From: Oceanobacter mangrovi
Lineage (GTDB): Bacteria; Pseudomonadota; Gammaproteobacteria; Pseudomonadales; Oceanobacteraceae
Reading direction: 5' to 3'
Length of the DNA stretch: 64,000 nucleotides
Assembly (NCBI RefSeq): GCF_019740315.1
Contig: NZ_JAHXZR010000007.1
Span: forward strand, 205,239 to 269,238
Below, in pieces: positions 17,716 through 27,481 of this stretch; position 1 is the stretch's first letter, and every line of letters begins with the position of its first letter. A program made the translations under genes and the position numbers. Under the pieces are notes generated by a model, which was not told the DNA's origin, did no database searches, and saw only the letters and a list, made by a program, of their open reading frames with translations.

Positions 17716-18456
17716 TTATTTAACCGCCAGGAAAGAAGCGAAGTTAAAGCACTGGTGCCAACGAATGACCTTGCTGAAACCGGCGTCCAGCAAGCGTTGC
17801 TTGTGGGAGGCTTCGGTCTCCGGCACCAGATAATCTTCGATTGCGGTACGCTTGCGGGCGATTTCCATTTCGGAATAACCGTTGGCGCGTTTGAAATCCA
17901 GATGCAGCTCATTTTGCAGTTGCTGCTCGGTTGCATCAAAGATAATTTTTTCCGACAGCACCAATGCCCCGCCGGGTAACATGCCCTTGCAGATATGACT
18001 CAGCAAGGCCAGCCGATCAGGCACCGGAATAAACTGCAACACATAGTTAAGCGCCACCACTGAGGCCTTTTCCAGCTCCAGCTCGGTAATGTCATCACAC
18101 CAGAGTTCGACAGCAACCGGATTACCCGCCATCGACTGGTCATCAATGGCGATGTAGTGATTGGCGCGCTCCAGCATCGACTCGGAATTATCCACCCCGA
18201 TCACCTTGCAGCCAGCGGCCTTGACGCCGTGACGCATCGCCAGTGTTACCGCACCCAGCGAACAGCCCAGATCATAGAGGTTGGAATTGGCCGTCGCATA
18301 ACGTCCAGCAATCACCCCACACATGGCAACGGTTTCGGCATAACCCGGTACTGAACGCTTGATCATATCCGGGAAGACTCGCGCCACCGCATCGTCAAAA
18401 CGGAAGCTGGCTACTTCAGTCGGCTGGTTCTGGAAAATATCGTCGCGGTCGGTCAT
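17716..18456 (-). CDS. cmoA: Carboxy-S-adenosylmethionine synthase
   Basis: Makes carboxy-SAM from SAM and prephenate, the donor for CmoB. The 246-residue protein shows FDDAVARVFPDMIKRSVPGY, the family hallmark near the N-terminus, then YDLGCSLGAVTLAM (cofactor loop), GVDNSESML and LNYVLQFI. ELHLDFKRANGYSEMEI matches the prephenate-derived substrate region of CmoA. First gene of the cmoA-cmoB operon. Confidence 0.96.
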   Translation of the reverse strand: MTDRDDIFQNQPTEVASFRFDDAVARVFPDMIKRSVPGYAETVAMCGVIAGRYATANSNLYDLGCSLGAVTLAMRHGVKAAGCKVIGVDNSESMLERANHYIAIDDQSMAGNPVAVELWCDDITELELEKASVVALNYVLQFIPVPDRLALLSHICKGMLPGGALVLSEKIIFDATEQQLQNELHLDFKRANGYSEMEIARKRTAIEDYLVPETEASHKQRLLDAGFSKVIRWHQCFNFASFLAVK

Positions 18457-18544
18457 GGGCGTGATCTGGCTGGTATAAAACGGGAGCGGAGTTTACCACA
18501 AAGACGGAAAACTCCGTCACCGCCAAGCGGAGTATCGGCGCAAC

Positions 18545-18967
18545 TCAAAGGCTGGCGTAAAAGCGCTCCAGCGCATATTCGGCTATTTCAAGATCCTGCA
18601 CCGCCGTGCCACCGGCAACCCCCAGACCACCCACCACCTGATCGTCGATTACAATCGGCACACCACCTTTAAACAGCGCCAGGCCACCGTTGAAGTTCTC
18701 AATGCCAGTCAATGGACGTGCCCGTACAACATCGCCAAAAGCACCACTTTCCGCACGGAACAAGGCGGCAGTAACGGCCTTGCGCTGACACACTTCAATG
18801 GAGCCCAGCGTTGCGCCATCCATGCGGGAAAATCCCAGTAAATGACCGCCACCATCAACCACGGCCAGGTTGAAATTCACTCCCATGTCAGCAGCACGCG
18901 CTTCACACAAAGACAGAATCTGTTTGGTATCCGCGTTCGACAGAACAGCAACGTAGGAACGGGCCAT
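18545..18967 (-). CDS. GlcG/HbpS-like protein
   Basis: Small protein of 140 residues of the GlcG/HbpS/PduO-C family, whose members bind haem or cobalamin or have unknown roles. Diagnostic segments are AVVDGGGHLLGFSRMDGA, RKAVTAALFR and GVPIVIDDQVVGGLGVAGG near the C-terminus. The ATG at 18967 has AGGAG about seven bases upstream; 39 further codons upstream are open but unsupported. No signal peptide, so cytoplasmic. No glycolate genes are adjacent, so glcG is not asserted. Confidence 0.85.
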   Translation of the reverse strand: MARSYVAVLSNADTKQILSLCEARAADMGVNFNLAVVDGGGHLLGFSRMDGATLGSIEVCQRKAVTAALFRAESGAFGDVVRARPLTGIENFNGGLALFKGGVPIVIDDQVVGGLGVAGGTAVQDLEIAEYALERFYASL

Positions 18968-19134
18968 CGGTATTCTCCTGGAAAATCGGCAAAAGTCGCA
19001 GTGTGCCAAGCATTGCCCGACAGGCATAATCAAAAATCCGCAACGCTGAATTCGTTTCCAAGCCAGATTCAGAAAATACAGCACAAGAGAAGCAATACAG
19101 CGGGAATTTCACAGCATCTAACGGGTCTGCCCTG

Positions 19135-19416
19135 TAGGGGACATCTGTTTAATCCTGCACGGCTCTGCGCGAGTGTTGCCAGTGTTCAGAGCAAGGCGGC
19201 GAATGCAGCGAAATGCCAGACCTGTCCGGCCGAGTCTTTTCAAATTCGCCAACACAGCTCTGGGCGGTGGCAACTCGCGCCCTGCGGGGGCTGCCGGATG
19301 ATTCCGACTCGGTGTCGCCGGTTTTTGACTTGACCCGTCAGGCCTGCAAACCGGCTTCGTGATTCGAAACCATCCGGAAGCCCAGAGCGGGTACCGGATT
19401 AAATAAATGCCCCCTA
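19135..19416. mobile_element. MITE-like element with 21-bp terminal inverted repeats
   Basis: A 282-base segment with imperfect terminal inverted repeats (18 of 21 matches). The left end reads TAGGGGACATCTGTTTAATC and the right end is its near-mirror, ending GCCCCCTA. Both ends carry TA, the target duplication of IS630/Tc1-type transposons. The inside has no credible protein on either strand; open frames there are broken and of odd composition. It lies just before yedI, with a TATACT-like hexamer at the right border. It is probably a non-autonomous mobile repeat, possibly present elsewhere in this genome. Confidence 0.65.
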
Positions 19417-19449
19417 TACTTGCCGACTTCACCTGACAGGAGTTCAACC

Positions 19450-20388
19450 GTGGCCGGAGCCAGCCTGCTTACCCTTATCGACGACATCGCCACCCTGCTG
19501 GATGACGTCGCCACCATGACCAAGGTTGCCGCCCAGAAAACCGCTGGGGTACTTGGTGACGATCTGGCCCTTAATGCCCAGCAAGTCGCAGGCGTGCGTG
19601 CCGAACGCGAATTGCCGGTCGTCTGGGCCGTGGCGCTCGGTTCGATCCGCAACAAGGCGATTCTGGTGCCCGCGGCGTTGTTGATCAGTGCCTTTATTCC
19701 CTGGCTGATTACACCAATGCTGATGCTCGGCGGTGCCTTTCTGTGTTTCGAAGGGGCTGAAAAACTGCTCCACGCCATCCTCCATCGTGGCCAGAAAAAC
19801 ACCGATCACAGTCAGATTCAGGCGCTCGCCAACGACGAAATCGATCTGCTGGAATACGAGAAAAACAAGATCAAGGGCGCGATTCGCACCGACTTTATCC
19901 TGTCTGCCGAAATCATTGTGATCACGCTGGGGACGGTCTCAGACGCCACTTTCTGGGAACAACTGGTGGTTCTGAGTGGTATTGCCGTACTGATGACCGC
20001 CTTTGTCTATGGTCTGGTCGGCGGTATCGTCAAGCTCGACGACGTCGGCCTGTACCTGAGCCGCAAGTCATCAGCCCTGCTGAAGTCCATTGGTAATGTC
20101 TTGGTCGCGGCTGCGCCCTGGCTGATGAAGGTGTTGTCTGTTTTGGGGACCGCCGCCATGTTTATGGTCGGCGGCGGTATTCTGGTGCATGGACTGCCGT
20201 GGATTCATCACCTGGTCCAGCACTCAGCGGAAACGGCCGAACAGGTGTCTCATCTGCCAGCAATCAGCAGCATTCTTGGCGGCCTGGTGAATGTGTTACT
20301 CAATGCAGTGACTGGCATTATCGCTGGCGGCCTGCTGGCCTCAATCGCGCTGGGCGTTGCCAAACTGCGTGGCAAGCCTGCTCATTGA
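19450..20388 (+). CDS. yedI: DUF808 inner-membrane protein (YedI family)
   Basis: Integral membrane protein of unknown function, 312 residues, strongly similar to E. coli YedI along its length ([66 protein letters not shown]). About seven hydrophobic segments. The start is a GTG with AGGAG seven bases upstream, matching the MAGSSLL start of YedI; an in-frame upstream TTG would add ten residues. Its promoter region adjoins the end of the MITE-like element at 19416, which may supply or disturb transcription signals. Confidence 0.92.
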   Translation: MAGASLLTLIDDIATLLDDVATMTKVAAQKTAGVLGDDLALNAQQVAGVRAERELPVVWAVALGSIRNKAILVPAALLISAFIPWLITPMLMLGGAFLCFEGAEKLLHAILHRGQKNTDHSQIQALANDEIDLLEYEKNKIKGAIRTDFILSAEIIVITLGTVSDATFWEQLVVLSGIAVLMTAFVYGLVGGIVKLDDVGLYLSRKSSALLKSIGNVLVAAAPWLMKVLSVLGTAAMFMVGGGILVHGLPWIHHLVQHSAETAEQVSHLPAISSILGGLVNVLLNAVTGIIAGGLLASIALGVAKLRGKPAH

Positions 20389-20414
20389 CCCCCTCCCCCT
20401 ATTCAAGCAACCGG

Positions 20415-20440
20415 AGCCGTTGATGTTTTACTCAACGGCT
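20415..20440 (+). terminator. Hairpin downstream of yedI
   Basis: Stem AGCCGTTGA / TCAACGGCT with an eight-base loop, 26 bases after the yedI stop, followed by ACCTTTC. A weak terminator candidate. Confidence 0.45.
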
Positions 20441-20477
20441 ACCTTTCGACTGCAGGCCCAATTCTGCTGGCGGTTTT

Positions 20478-21704
20478 TCAGCTGCGCTCCACCACACTAC
20501 TGCCACTGAAACGGTCATGCAGATAACGCCCATCCCGGATAAACAGATTCACAAAGATCAGCACCTTGATCGCCACCAGACTCAGTAAAAACATCAACTG
20601 TCGCCAGAAAGCCTGCAATGGATTCATTCGTTTGCCTGATTTCGAAACCACTTTCAACCCCAGCAGGACCTGACCCGGACTACCCTGCATGGGTGACGCC
20701 TCCAACAAGGTTTTCAGAACCGGAAAGAGCCCAACCATAATCAGAATATTGATCAACACGTCTAGAGACGGTAACCACAGCGACATCAAAACCCCGTAGC
20801 CAATCAGATCCAGCGCTGTTGCCGCTACGCGGGTAAAATAATTACCAATCACCAATGGGCCCCGATGTTCTTTCTCAACCCGCCATCTCACTTTCTTTTG
20901 GGATCTGGCGGACATATCCCAGGAGGCAGAAGCCAGCACCACATTGATCACCGGCGCCAGATAATCATAGTCCCAACGCTCTTCCAGCATCGGCAGCTGG
21001 CCCTGCCAATCGAACAGCTGGTCGAGATATTTCAGCGTCAGGCTGCGCTGTTCCAGCAACCGGCCATTGAGTTTATGCAGCCCCAGTAACTCTTCCAGCA
21101 CATAAAGACCAAACCCCATTTTGTAATCCAGGTCATACAGGGCTTCCGAAGTTTCGAGAAAGCGCCAGTTTTCTGGTTGATCCTGCATCAAGGTTTTTTC
21201 CAAGGCTTCCTGCGTAGCAGCAAGCAACGTCAGTCGTGCTGCTCGGGAATCATCCTGGTGCTCTGGCACATAACGCTCTGATTCTGGTGTTTCCTCCCAC
21301 TGCCAACCCATCTCCAGTGCTGGTACCGGGGCTGGCGAAGCATCAGGCTCCGTTGATAATGGCTGATCTATGTATTCCACAGACAAAGGCTCTGCCTGAC
21401 GTTCGACATGCGTCTCAAGACCAGGAGCGCCGTCGTTACTGGCATCTTCCGTAACATCAGGCTCAGCCGATGGCATTTCAGCAGAGCTCTCTAACAAGGC
21501 TTCTGAGGGCGGGATTGCTGGCGGCTGCAAACCCGAACGCTGCTGTTTAGCCTCCGCCTGACAGGCTTTATAGGCCTTGTGCAAGCGTGCAAAACCTTGC
21601 GGGTCTTCATCCGGCTTGTGAGATTTCAATAAACGGGCGTAAGCCTGTTTGACTGCTTTTAAATCACTGCCGGGCGCTAACTCCAGTACTTGCCAATGAT
21701 TCAT
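20478..21704 (-). CDS. Membrane-anchored J-domain protein with RDD domain (HscC partner)
   Basis: Predicted co-chaperone for the HscC Hsp70 encoded just upstream. The first 50 residues form a J-like domain (HWQVLELAPGSDLKAVKQAYARLLK) in which the usual HPD reads HKPDEDP, the variant spacing seen in DjlB/DjlC-type proteins. A long acidic, Pro/Ser-rich linker (about 55-165) follows, then a helical part, and a C-terminal RDD-type membrane domain with about three helices (TALDLIGYGVLMSLWLP onward). Start follows hscC by eight bases, with GAGGT inside the end of hscC. Total 408 residues. Client proteins are unknown. Confidence 0.8.
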   Translation of the reverse strand: MNHWQVLELAPGSDLKAVKQAYARLLKSHKPDEDPQGFARLHKAYKACQAEAKQQRSGLQPPAIPPSEALLESSAEMPSAEPDVTEDASNDGAPGLETHVERQAEPLSVEYIDQPLSTEPDASPAPVPALEMGWQWEETPESERYVPEHQDDSRAARLTLLAATQEALEKTLMQDQPENWRFLETSEALYDLDYKMGFGLYVLEELLGLHKLNGRLLEQRSLTLKYLDQLFDWQGQLPMLEERWDYDYLAPVINVVLASASWDMSARSQKKVRWRVEKEHRGPLVIGNYFTRVAATALDLIGYGVLMSLWLPSLDVLINILIMVGLFPVLKTLLEASPMQGSPGQVLLGLKVVSKSGKRMNPLQAFWRQLMFLLSLVAIKVLIFVNLFIRDGRYLHDRFSGSSVVERS

Positions 21705-21712
21705 TGCCGACC

Positions 21713-23413
21713 TCAGAAATATCGACCAGATTCGTACATATCGAGACGCTCAGACAACTGCTCCCGCAACTTGCGAATGTCGTTTAATTGCTGCCGCTCC
21801 AGCACAGCCTCAAACTGCGAAATCATTCGGCTGATGTACTCCCGTTCATCATCAAGAAGACTTTCATAAAGTCGTTCCGCACGCGCAATCAGTAGCCGAT
21901 TCTCTTCGCTATCGCGGGGATGAAACTTGAGTTCCGACAGGCGCGCACGCGCCCTGGCAATCTCCTCTTCAGACAGCTGCCCCGGTGCATTAACAATCGC
22001 CTTACTGACTTTCTGGCCCGTAGAGGTAATCGTGACGTCGACTTCCAGCAAACCATTCATGTCATAGCTGAAACGAATCGTCGCACTTTCCTTGCCACGC
22101 GGTCCTCGTGGTACCGGCGCTTCCAATTCGCCCAGATAAACGTTGTTTTTTACCAGACGCGACTCACCCTGATAAACACCAATCAAAATACGGGTCTGGT
22201 TATCTGCGGCAGTCCAAACCATTTTTTCAATACTGGTAGGAACGGTTGAATTACGCTCGATGATTGGCATAAACAGCTGCCCCTGCTTGCCATCATGATC
22301 ATGCTCATTGATGACGTCGGTTCCGAGGGAATAAGGGCACACGTCGGTCAGCACCACGTCATCCAGATCCGAGTTCTTTTCCTTCAGCCCAGCCTGAATC
22401 GCAGTTCCCATGGCGACAACCAGGTCTGGATCGACGTTCGCGGCAGGCAGTCGTCCGAACATACGACTAACGAGCGATCGAATCGGCAGCATACGGGTCG
22501 AGCCGCCGACCAGTACCACTTCATCAATGTCATTCGGCTTCATTTCGCTATCACGCAGTGTTTTTTCCACCGGGTAGCGAATCCGTTGTAGCAAGGGAGC
22601 TATCAACTCTTCAAAACGGTCACGGGATAACAGCCAGTCCTGTTGCTGCTGGGGAAGACAGGGTTTAACCGCCACGGTCTGGTTACTGGCTAACGCATGT
22701 TTGGCGTCGTTGAGAATGCTGTAAAGATGTTGCTGCTGGCGGCTATCGAGATCAAACAACGTCAGGCCATTATCACGTAAATAATGTTCGACCAACGCTT
22801 TGGTAAAATCTTCACCGCCCAGAAAGTTGTCCCCCGACGAAGCATGCACCTCCAACACGCCGGCAAAATATTCCACCAGCGTGACGTCGAAAGTGCCGCC
22901 ACCGAGATCCAGAATCAGAAAAGAGGTTGAATCATCAGCTTCATGCAATCCGTAAACCATGGCAGCTGCCGTCGGTTCATTAATCAGCCGTTCGACTTCC
23001 AGACCGGCAAGCTGGGCAGCCTGGCGGGTCGCCTTGCGTTGCAGGTCGTTGAAATAGGCAGGAACACTGATGACGGCCTGCTGCACAGGTTCATTCAGAA
23101 AGGCTTCCGCATCTTCCTTGAGGCTTTGCAGCACCAGCGAAGAGAGCTCGATGGGCGAAATTGATTTTTTACCAAGTCTGAATGTTTGCTGGCTTCCCAT
23201 CGCCCGCTTGAACACGGCTACAGTCATGGCAGGGTGGCTGATCAAACGTTCGCGGGCGGTTTCACCAACCAGAATGTTACCGCCCTCATCAATCCCGACT
23301 ACCGATGGCGTGAGGAATTTCCCCAGCCGATTGGGAACCATCACAGCCTGCCCCTGCTGCCATACCGCACATGCGCTGTTCGTAGTCCCCAGATCAATCC
23401 CTATGATTGCCAT
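21713..23413 (-). CDS. hscC: Hsp70 chaperone HscC
   Basis: Specialised Hsp70 of 566 residues, shorter than DnaK (about 640) and collinear with E. coli HscC. The ATPase domain has [15 protein letters not shown] (phosphate 1), [16 protein letters not shown] (phosphate 2) and [15 protein letters not shown] (adenosine). [25 protein letters not shown] and [11 protein letters not shown] are closer to HscC than DnaK. The substrate domain is present, but the C-terminal lid is short. Cotranscribed with a membrane J-protein, echoing E. coli hscC with its J-proteins djlB/djlC. Clients unknown. Confidence 0.92.
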   Translation of the reverse strand: MAIIGIDLGTTNSACAVWQQGQAVMVPNRLGKFLTPSVVGIDEGGNILVGETARERLISHPAMTVAVFKRAMGSQQTFRLGKKSISPIELSSLVLQSLKEDAEAFLNEPVQQAVISVPAYFNDLQRKATRQAAQLAGLEVERLINEPTAAAMVYGLHEADDSTSFLILDLGGGTFDVTLVEYFAGVLEVHASSGDNFLGGEDFTKALVEHYLRDNGLTLFDLDSRQQQHLYSILNDAKHALASNQTVAVKPCLPQQQQDWLLSRDRFEELIAPLLQRIRYPVEKTLRDSEMKPNDIDEVVLVGGSTRMLPIRSLVSRMFGRLPAANVDPDLVVAMGTAIQAGLKEKNSDLDDVVLTDVCPYSLGTDVINEHDHDGKQGQLFMPIIERNSTVPTSIEKMVWTAADNQTRILIGVYQGESRLVKNNVYLGELEAPVPRGPRGKESATIRFSYDMNGLLEVDVTITSTGQKVSKAIVNAPGQLSEEEIARARARLSELKFHPRDSEENRLLIARAERLYESLLDDEREYISRMISQFEAVLERQQLNDIRKLREQLSERLDMYESGRYF

Positions 23414-23548
23414 TGCGTCATCCCTGCCGAAGTCGAAAGCCGGATTATGGCTAACTCAATCAAGCAGCAGAACAACTGCCGAACAGCGACTCCCAAAATT
23501 GAGAACTGCTACAAACAAGCACAAATTGAATGTAAGGATTGGTTTGTA

Positions 23549-23950
23549 TTACTCGCCAGCCAGCCGCAGATGTTGCTCCAGTTCCGAGCGAATCTCCGCT
23601 GGTACCGGCATCGATGATTTGCTGTTGTGGTCATAATGAATCATGACCGCCTTGCCTCGTGCAGCCAACTCACCGTCTTGCCAGGCTTCGTGACCAATGG
23701 TCATTGAGCTGTTGCCCAGTTTGAGCACAAAGGTGCGAATTTCCACCGGTTTGCCGTAAAACAGCTCACCAACATAATCAACTTCGATACGGGCAATAAT
23801 CAGCGGCCAGTTGTTGGGGTCCAGCTCGGGGGCAAACAGTTTAAAGATGGGGGTTCTGCCGGTTTCAAACCAGACTGGTAACACTGTGTTGTTGACGTGC
23901 CCCAGGGCATCGGTTTCAGAAAAACGCGGCTGACAAATTTCTGTCCACAT
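23549..23950 (-). CDS. Acyl-CoA thioesterase, 4HBT hotdog family
   Basis: Cytoplasmic hotdog-fold thioesterase of 133 residues, close to YbgC/4-hydroxybenzoyl-CoA thioesterases. The catalytic segment FSETDALGHVNNTV carries the conserved Asp before the GHVNN turn, and EVDYVGELFYGKPVEI and GNSSMTIGHE form the hotdog strands. The acyl substrate cannot be inferred. AAGGAAG is six bases before the ATG. It stands alone between hscC and the LysR gene, both on the same strand. Confidence 0.88.
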   Translation of the reverse strand: MWTEICQPRFSETDALGHVNNTVLPVWFETGRTPIFKLFAPELDPNNWPLIIARIEVDYVGELFYGKPVEIRTFVLKLGNSSMTIGHEAWQDGELAARGKAVMIHYDHNSKSSMPVPAEIRSELEQHLRLAGE

Positions 23951-24050
23951 AAATGACTTCCTTAAGACTTACTTATAGTTATAAGGGGTCATACTAACAG
24001 CAGTAGCAAAGAATTCAGTCGGGCCGTTAGTGAAAAACGGCGCAATTTCA

Positions 24051-24935
24051 TTAACCGGCACAGGAACGTAATAACGTCTGCCGGGCATGAGCGACCCGCA
24101 GCTGCCGCAAGGCGGAGTGCATCCAGACCAGATAATAAGTGAGTTCATGCGTGCCCACCGGCGACGGAATTTCCGCCAGCTCACCACGGGCAATCTGCTG
24201 TTTGCAGAGAAACTCCGGCATAACCGTCCAGCCAAACCCGGCTATCAACAAGCGGGTATGCGCTCGTAGCTCCCGGCTCACCATCGCCGGTACCAGATCT
24301 TTTGCGGCAATATGATTTTTCACCAGCCAGGGCTCAATCAAGGCCAGATCCAGGTTGTAGGCCAGCACCGGCTCAGCCGTCAGCGCCGAGGCAAAATCCT
24401 GCGCCTGCATCAGCTTATCCACCAGCGCCGGAGCCGCCACCGGTAACAAGCGGGTGGTATAGATTTTTTCGCATTTGAGCCGTTCATCCAGCGTCGGCGA
24501 GGCTGAAATTCCCAGATCACAATGACCTTCCAACAGCATGCTGGTGATCATCTCGCCGTTGCCTGCGTGCATCCTCACCCGCATACCGGATTCCAGCAGG
24601 GGCAACAGCTTGTCGCTGAGAATCTCTGCCATAAAGTCCGCATGCCCAACAATTTGCAGCACCCCGGAAATATCAATCGAACGGGCTCGAGCGGCTGACA
24701 GTGCCGCCTCGGCAGCATCCAGCTTGTCGCCAATGTCCCGGGCCAGTTCATCTGCCGCCGCCGTCGGTTCAACGCCACTGGCGCTGCGCTCAAACAGCGG
24801 CCGACCAATCGTCACCTCCAGCGCCGCGATATGCTGTGACGCGGCAGGTTGGGTCAGATTCAGTGAGCGGGCAGCACGGCTGATCGAACGCTGGCGATAC
24901 ACCTCAATAAAGGTGCGCATGCGGGTTAATGACAT
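24051..24935 (-). CDS. LysR-type transcriptional regulator
   Basis: DNA-binding regulator of 294 residues. The N-terminal winged helix-turn-helix (RSISRAARSLNLTQPAASQHIAALE, residues 15-39) is followed by a periplasmic-binding-protein-like effector domain. It is divergent from the aldehyde dehydrogenase and efflux genes, the usual LysR arrangement, so it probably senses an aromatic aldehyde or acid and controls that operon. A palindrome that could be its site sits between the two genes. AGGA lies seven bases before the ATG. Confidence 0.93.
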   Translation of the reverse strand: MSLTRMRTFIEVYRQRSISRAARSLNLTQPAASQHIAALEVTIGRPLFERSASGVEPTAAADELARDIGDKLDAAEAALSAARARSIDISGVLQIVGHADFMAEILSDKLLPLLESGMRVRMHAGNGEMITSMLLEGHCDLGISASPTLDERLKCEKIYTTRLLPVAAPALVDKLMQAQDFASALTAEPVLAYNLDLALIEPWLVKNHIAAKDLVPAMVSRELRAHTRLLIAGFGWTVMPEFLCKQQIARGELAEIPSPVGTHELTYYLVWMHSALRQLRVAHARQTLLRSCAG

Positions 24936-24973
24936 GGAAAATCCTGTTGCTGTCGCTGGATCAGGCCAGGCCC

Positions 24974-24987
24974 ATAAATTTATTTAT
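24974..24987. promoter_or_regulatory. A/T palindrome, candidate LysR operator
   Basis: ATAAATTTATTTAT lies in the 165-base divergent spacer, containing a perfect ten-base palindrome (ATAAATTTAT) and an overlapping ATAAAT/ATTTAT dyad. It has the right location and A/T character for a LysR recognition site, and on the minus strand could also serve as a -10. Confidence 0.35.
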
Positions 24988-25100
24988 AGCCAGACCAAAA
25001 TAGCACTGTTACCAGTCCCGCCTCAATCATCCCTATCATCCGCTCAGTAACCAGGTTCGTGGCCACGACTTTTCCGAACTGTTTTTCACCGAGGCATTTT

Positions 25101-26537
25101 ATGACTTCTGCTACCCTTTCAAACGCCAGCGCAACGGCAACCGAACTGCAACAGGTATTGCAGCGGATGAAAAAGCAGCATCTGCAAGCAGGCCCTGCCA
25201 GTGCCGCGCTGCGCAAGGACCGACTGGCACGCAGCATCAAGCTGATTCGCGACAACCACAAGCAGCTGACCGCCGCTATGAGCGCCGACTTCGGTCATCG
25301 CAGTGCCTTCCACTCTGGCGCTGCCGATCTGGCTGGCACCATCCGTTTGCTGCAATACGCCATCGACCATCTGGATGAATGGATGCAGGATGAGCACACC
25401 CCGGCACCGGCTGCGGGCATGGAAACCTATATTCGTTACCAGCCGCTCGGTGTTGTTGGCGTTATTAGCCCCTGGAACTTCCCGGTAAACCTGGCCTTTG
25501 GGCCTCTGGCCAACGTGTTTGCAGCCGGTAATACCGCCATGCTGAAACCCTCGGAATTAACCCCCAACACCTCTGAATTATTGGCCGAACTGATCGGTCG
25601 TTATTTTGATCCGGAAGAACTCAGCGTTGTGTTGGGGGATGCCGATATCGGCCAGTTGTTCAGTGCCCTGCCATTCGATCATCTGGTATTCACCGGCAGT
25701 ACTGCTGTTGGCAAACACGTTATGAGGGCGGCCGCAACCAATCTGGTGCCAGTGACGCTGGAACTGGGTGGCAAGTCGCCGGTACTGGTGGCACAGGACG
25801 GCAACCTCGACAAAGCCGTTGAGCGCACGCTCACCATCAAGACCTTTAACGCAGGTCAGATCTGCATTGCCCCGGATTACGTGCTGCTGGACGAGTCCCA
25901 GACACAGGCCTTCACCACCAGGGCACAAGCCTTTATCCAGCGCACCATGCCGACGATTCAGGATAACCCGGACTACACCTCGATCATTAGCCCGCGCCAT
26001 TACGAGCGGTTGATCAGCTTGCTGGAAGATGCCCGCACCAAAGGCGCTCACATCATTCCATTGGCACCGGACAATGAGCCCGCGTTTGATTCAACGACTC
26101 GCAAAATCGCGCCGCATCTGGTGATTGGCGTCAACGATGAGATGGCCATCATGCAGGAAGAAATCTTTGGCCCGCTGTTGCCGATCAAGACCTATCAACA
26201 GCAGGCTGACGCCATTGATTACATCAATGCCCACGACCGTCCGTTAGCGGCCTACTATTTCGGCGAATCTGCTGCTGGCCAGCAATATTTTGTTGATCAC
26301 ACCACTTCCGGTGCAGTCGTCATCAATGACCTGATGACCCATGTCAGCATCGATGAATTACCATTCGGCGGTGTTGGTCCATCCGGCATGGGCGCTTACC
26401 ACGGCGTGCATGGTTTCCGCCGTTTCTCTCACGCAAAACCGGTGGTGAAACAGAGCGAACAGGCAGAATCCAACCTGCGCTTGCGGGCTCCGTATCAGGA
26501 AAAAGAAGCAGCACTGGCAGCGTTTTTTAACAGCTAA
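25101..26537 (+). CDS. Coniferyl-aldehyde-type dehydrogenase
   Basis: NAD(P)-dependent aldehyde dehydrogenase of 478 residues, closest by pattern to coniferyl aldehyde dehydrogenase (CalB), which oxidises hydroxycinnamic aldehydes to acids. Signature parts are present: GVVGVISPWNFPVNL, FTGSTAVGKHV (cofactor fold), LELGGKSPV (general-base Glu) and NAGQICIAPDYVL (catalytic Cys), plus the C-terminal SIDELPFGGVGPSGMG. The start is the ATG with GAGG six bases upstream; a longer GTG frame from 25059 is not supported. First gene of a likely operon with an efflux pair. Confidence 0.88.
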   Translation: MTSATLSNASATATELQQVLQRMKKQHLQAGPASAALRKDRLARSIKLIRDNHKQLTAAMSADFGHRSAFHSGAADLAGTIRLLQYAIDHLDEWMQDEHTPAPAAGMETYIRYQPLGVVGVISPWNFPVNLAFGPLANVFAAGNTAMLKPSELTPNTSELLAELIGRYFDPEELSVVLGDADIGQLFSALPFDHLVFTGSTAVGKHVMRAAATNLVPVTLELGGKSPVLVAQDGNLDKAVERTLTIKTFNAGQICIAPDYVLLDESQTQAFTTRAQAFIQRTMPTIQDNPDYTSIISPRHYERLISLLEDARTKGAHIIPLAPDNEPAFDSTTRKIAPHLVIGVNDEMAIMQEEIFGPLLPIKTYQQQADAIDYINAHDRPLAAYYFGESAAGQQYFVDHTTSGAVVINDLMTHVSIDELPFGGVGPSGMGAYHGVHGFRRFSHAKPVVKQSEQAESNLRLRAPYQEKEAALAAFFNS

Positions 26538-26575
26538 CGCCAGATTTTTCCCAGGCTCCCAAGCAACGAGGCTTT

Positions 26576-27481
26576 ATGAAACGAGATATTTACGCTTATC
26601 TAACGACTGCTATCTTGATAGCTGCCATCAGCTTCAGCCTGTTTCTGGTGATCAGTGATAACCGTATTCCGTTCACTACCCAGGCAACGGTAAAAACCAG
26701 TGCTATCGAAGTGATTACAGAAGTTCAGGGCTATGTCGAAGCTGTAATGGTAACCGAGGGCCAGCCAGTCGAGTCTGGCACCCCATTGCTGCAAGTTGAC
26801 CGCAGCCTTTACCAGCTTGCGGTCGACAAGGCGGTCGCCAGTCGCAACCAGGCTGACAGCCAATTGCAGCAAAGCCAGCGTTATTTCAAACGGATGGAAG
26901 CCCTGCATCAGCGCGGCACCATCAGCAAGGAGCAGCTGGATGAAGCCGACAGTGCCCATCAAACGGCAGCGGCCCAGTTGCAACAGGCGCAAGCGGCTTT
27001 GAAACAGGCTGAACGGGATCTCAACAATACACTGGTAGTCGCCAAACACGCTGGCACTGTCACCAATCTGACTCTCAAGTCAGGCATGTACGTCACACCG
27101 GCATCCCCAGTCATCCACCTGATCGATAAAACCAGCAGCTGGATTGCCGCTGACTTTACCGAAAAGGGGCTGCCCGCGCTGACGCCCAACCGGGCGGTCA
27201 ATATTGTCTACGACGCCGACCCTGCCCGCGTCCACCCCGGCCATATCGTTTCGGTGGATTCTGCCATTCTGTCAGGAATCACCAGCCCCGGCCAGCTGGC
27301 CAGTATCACAGATGAAACCCGTTGGATTCGTTCTCAGCAGAAAATCCGGGTACGAGTCGAACCCGACACTCCAGTCGAACACCTGATAGCTGGCGGCCGT
27401 GCCAGTGTAATGGTTCGGGACAGCTACCATATCTCGGACATCTGGATGACCATCCTCAGCTGGATGCGTGTGGTGTACTGA
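26576..27481 (+). CDS. HlyD-family membrane-fusion protein of an efflux system
   Basis: Periplasmic adaptor anchored by an N-terminal helix (residues 8-27). It has the split biotinyl-lipoyl domain (EVQGYVEAVMVTEGQPVESGTPLLQVD and LVVAKHAGTVTNLTLKSGMYV), an alpha-helical hairpin (about 80-160, Gln/Ala-rich) and a beta domain. The shape matches AaeA/EmrA adaptors. Its stop overlaps the next gene's ATG by one base (TGATG). With the DUF2955 protein it should form a two-part pump for aromatic acids, by analogy with AaeAB; no outer-membrane factor is encoded nearby. Confidence 0.88.
   Translation: MKRDIYAYLTTAILIAAISFSLFLVISDNRIPFTTQATVKTSAIEVITEVQGYVEAVMVTEGQPVESGTPLLQVDRSLYQLAVDKAVASRNQADSQLQQSQRYFKRMEALHQRGTISKEQLDEADSAHQTAAAQLQQAQAALKQAERDLNNTLVVAKHAGTVTNLTLKSGMYVTPASPVIHLIDKTSSWIAADFTEKGLPALTPNRAVNIVYDADPARVHPGHIVSVDSAILSGITSPGQLASITDETRWIRSQQKIRVRVEPDTPVEHLIAGGRASVMVRDSYHISDIWMTILSWMRVVY

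Noticed and set aside
19118..19447. 109-codon minus-strand frame within the MITE-like element
   Set aside because: It spans both inverted ends of the element and has no ribosome site; treated as non-coding mobile DNA.
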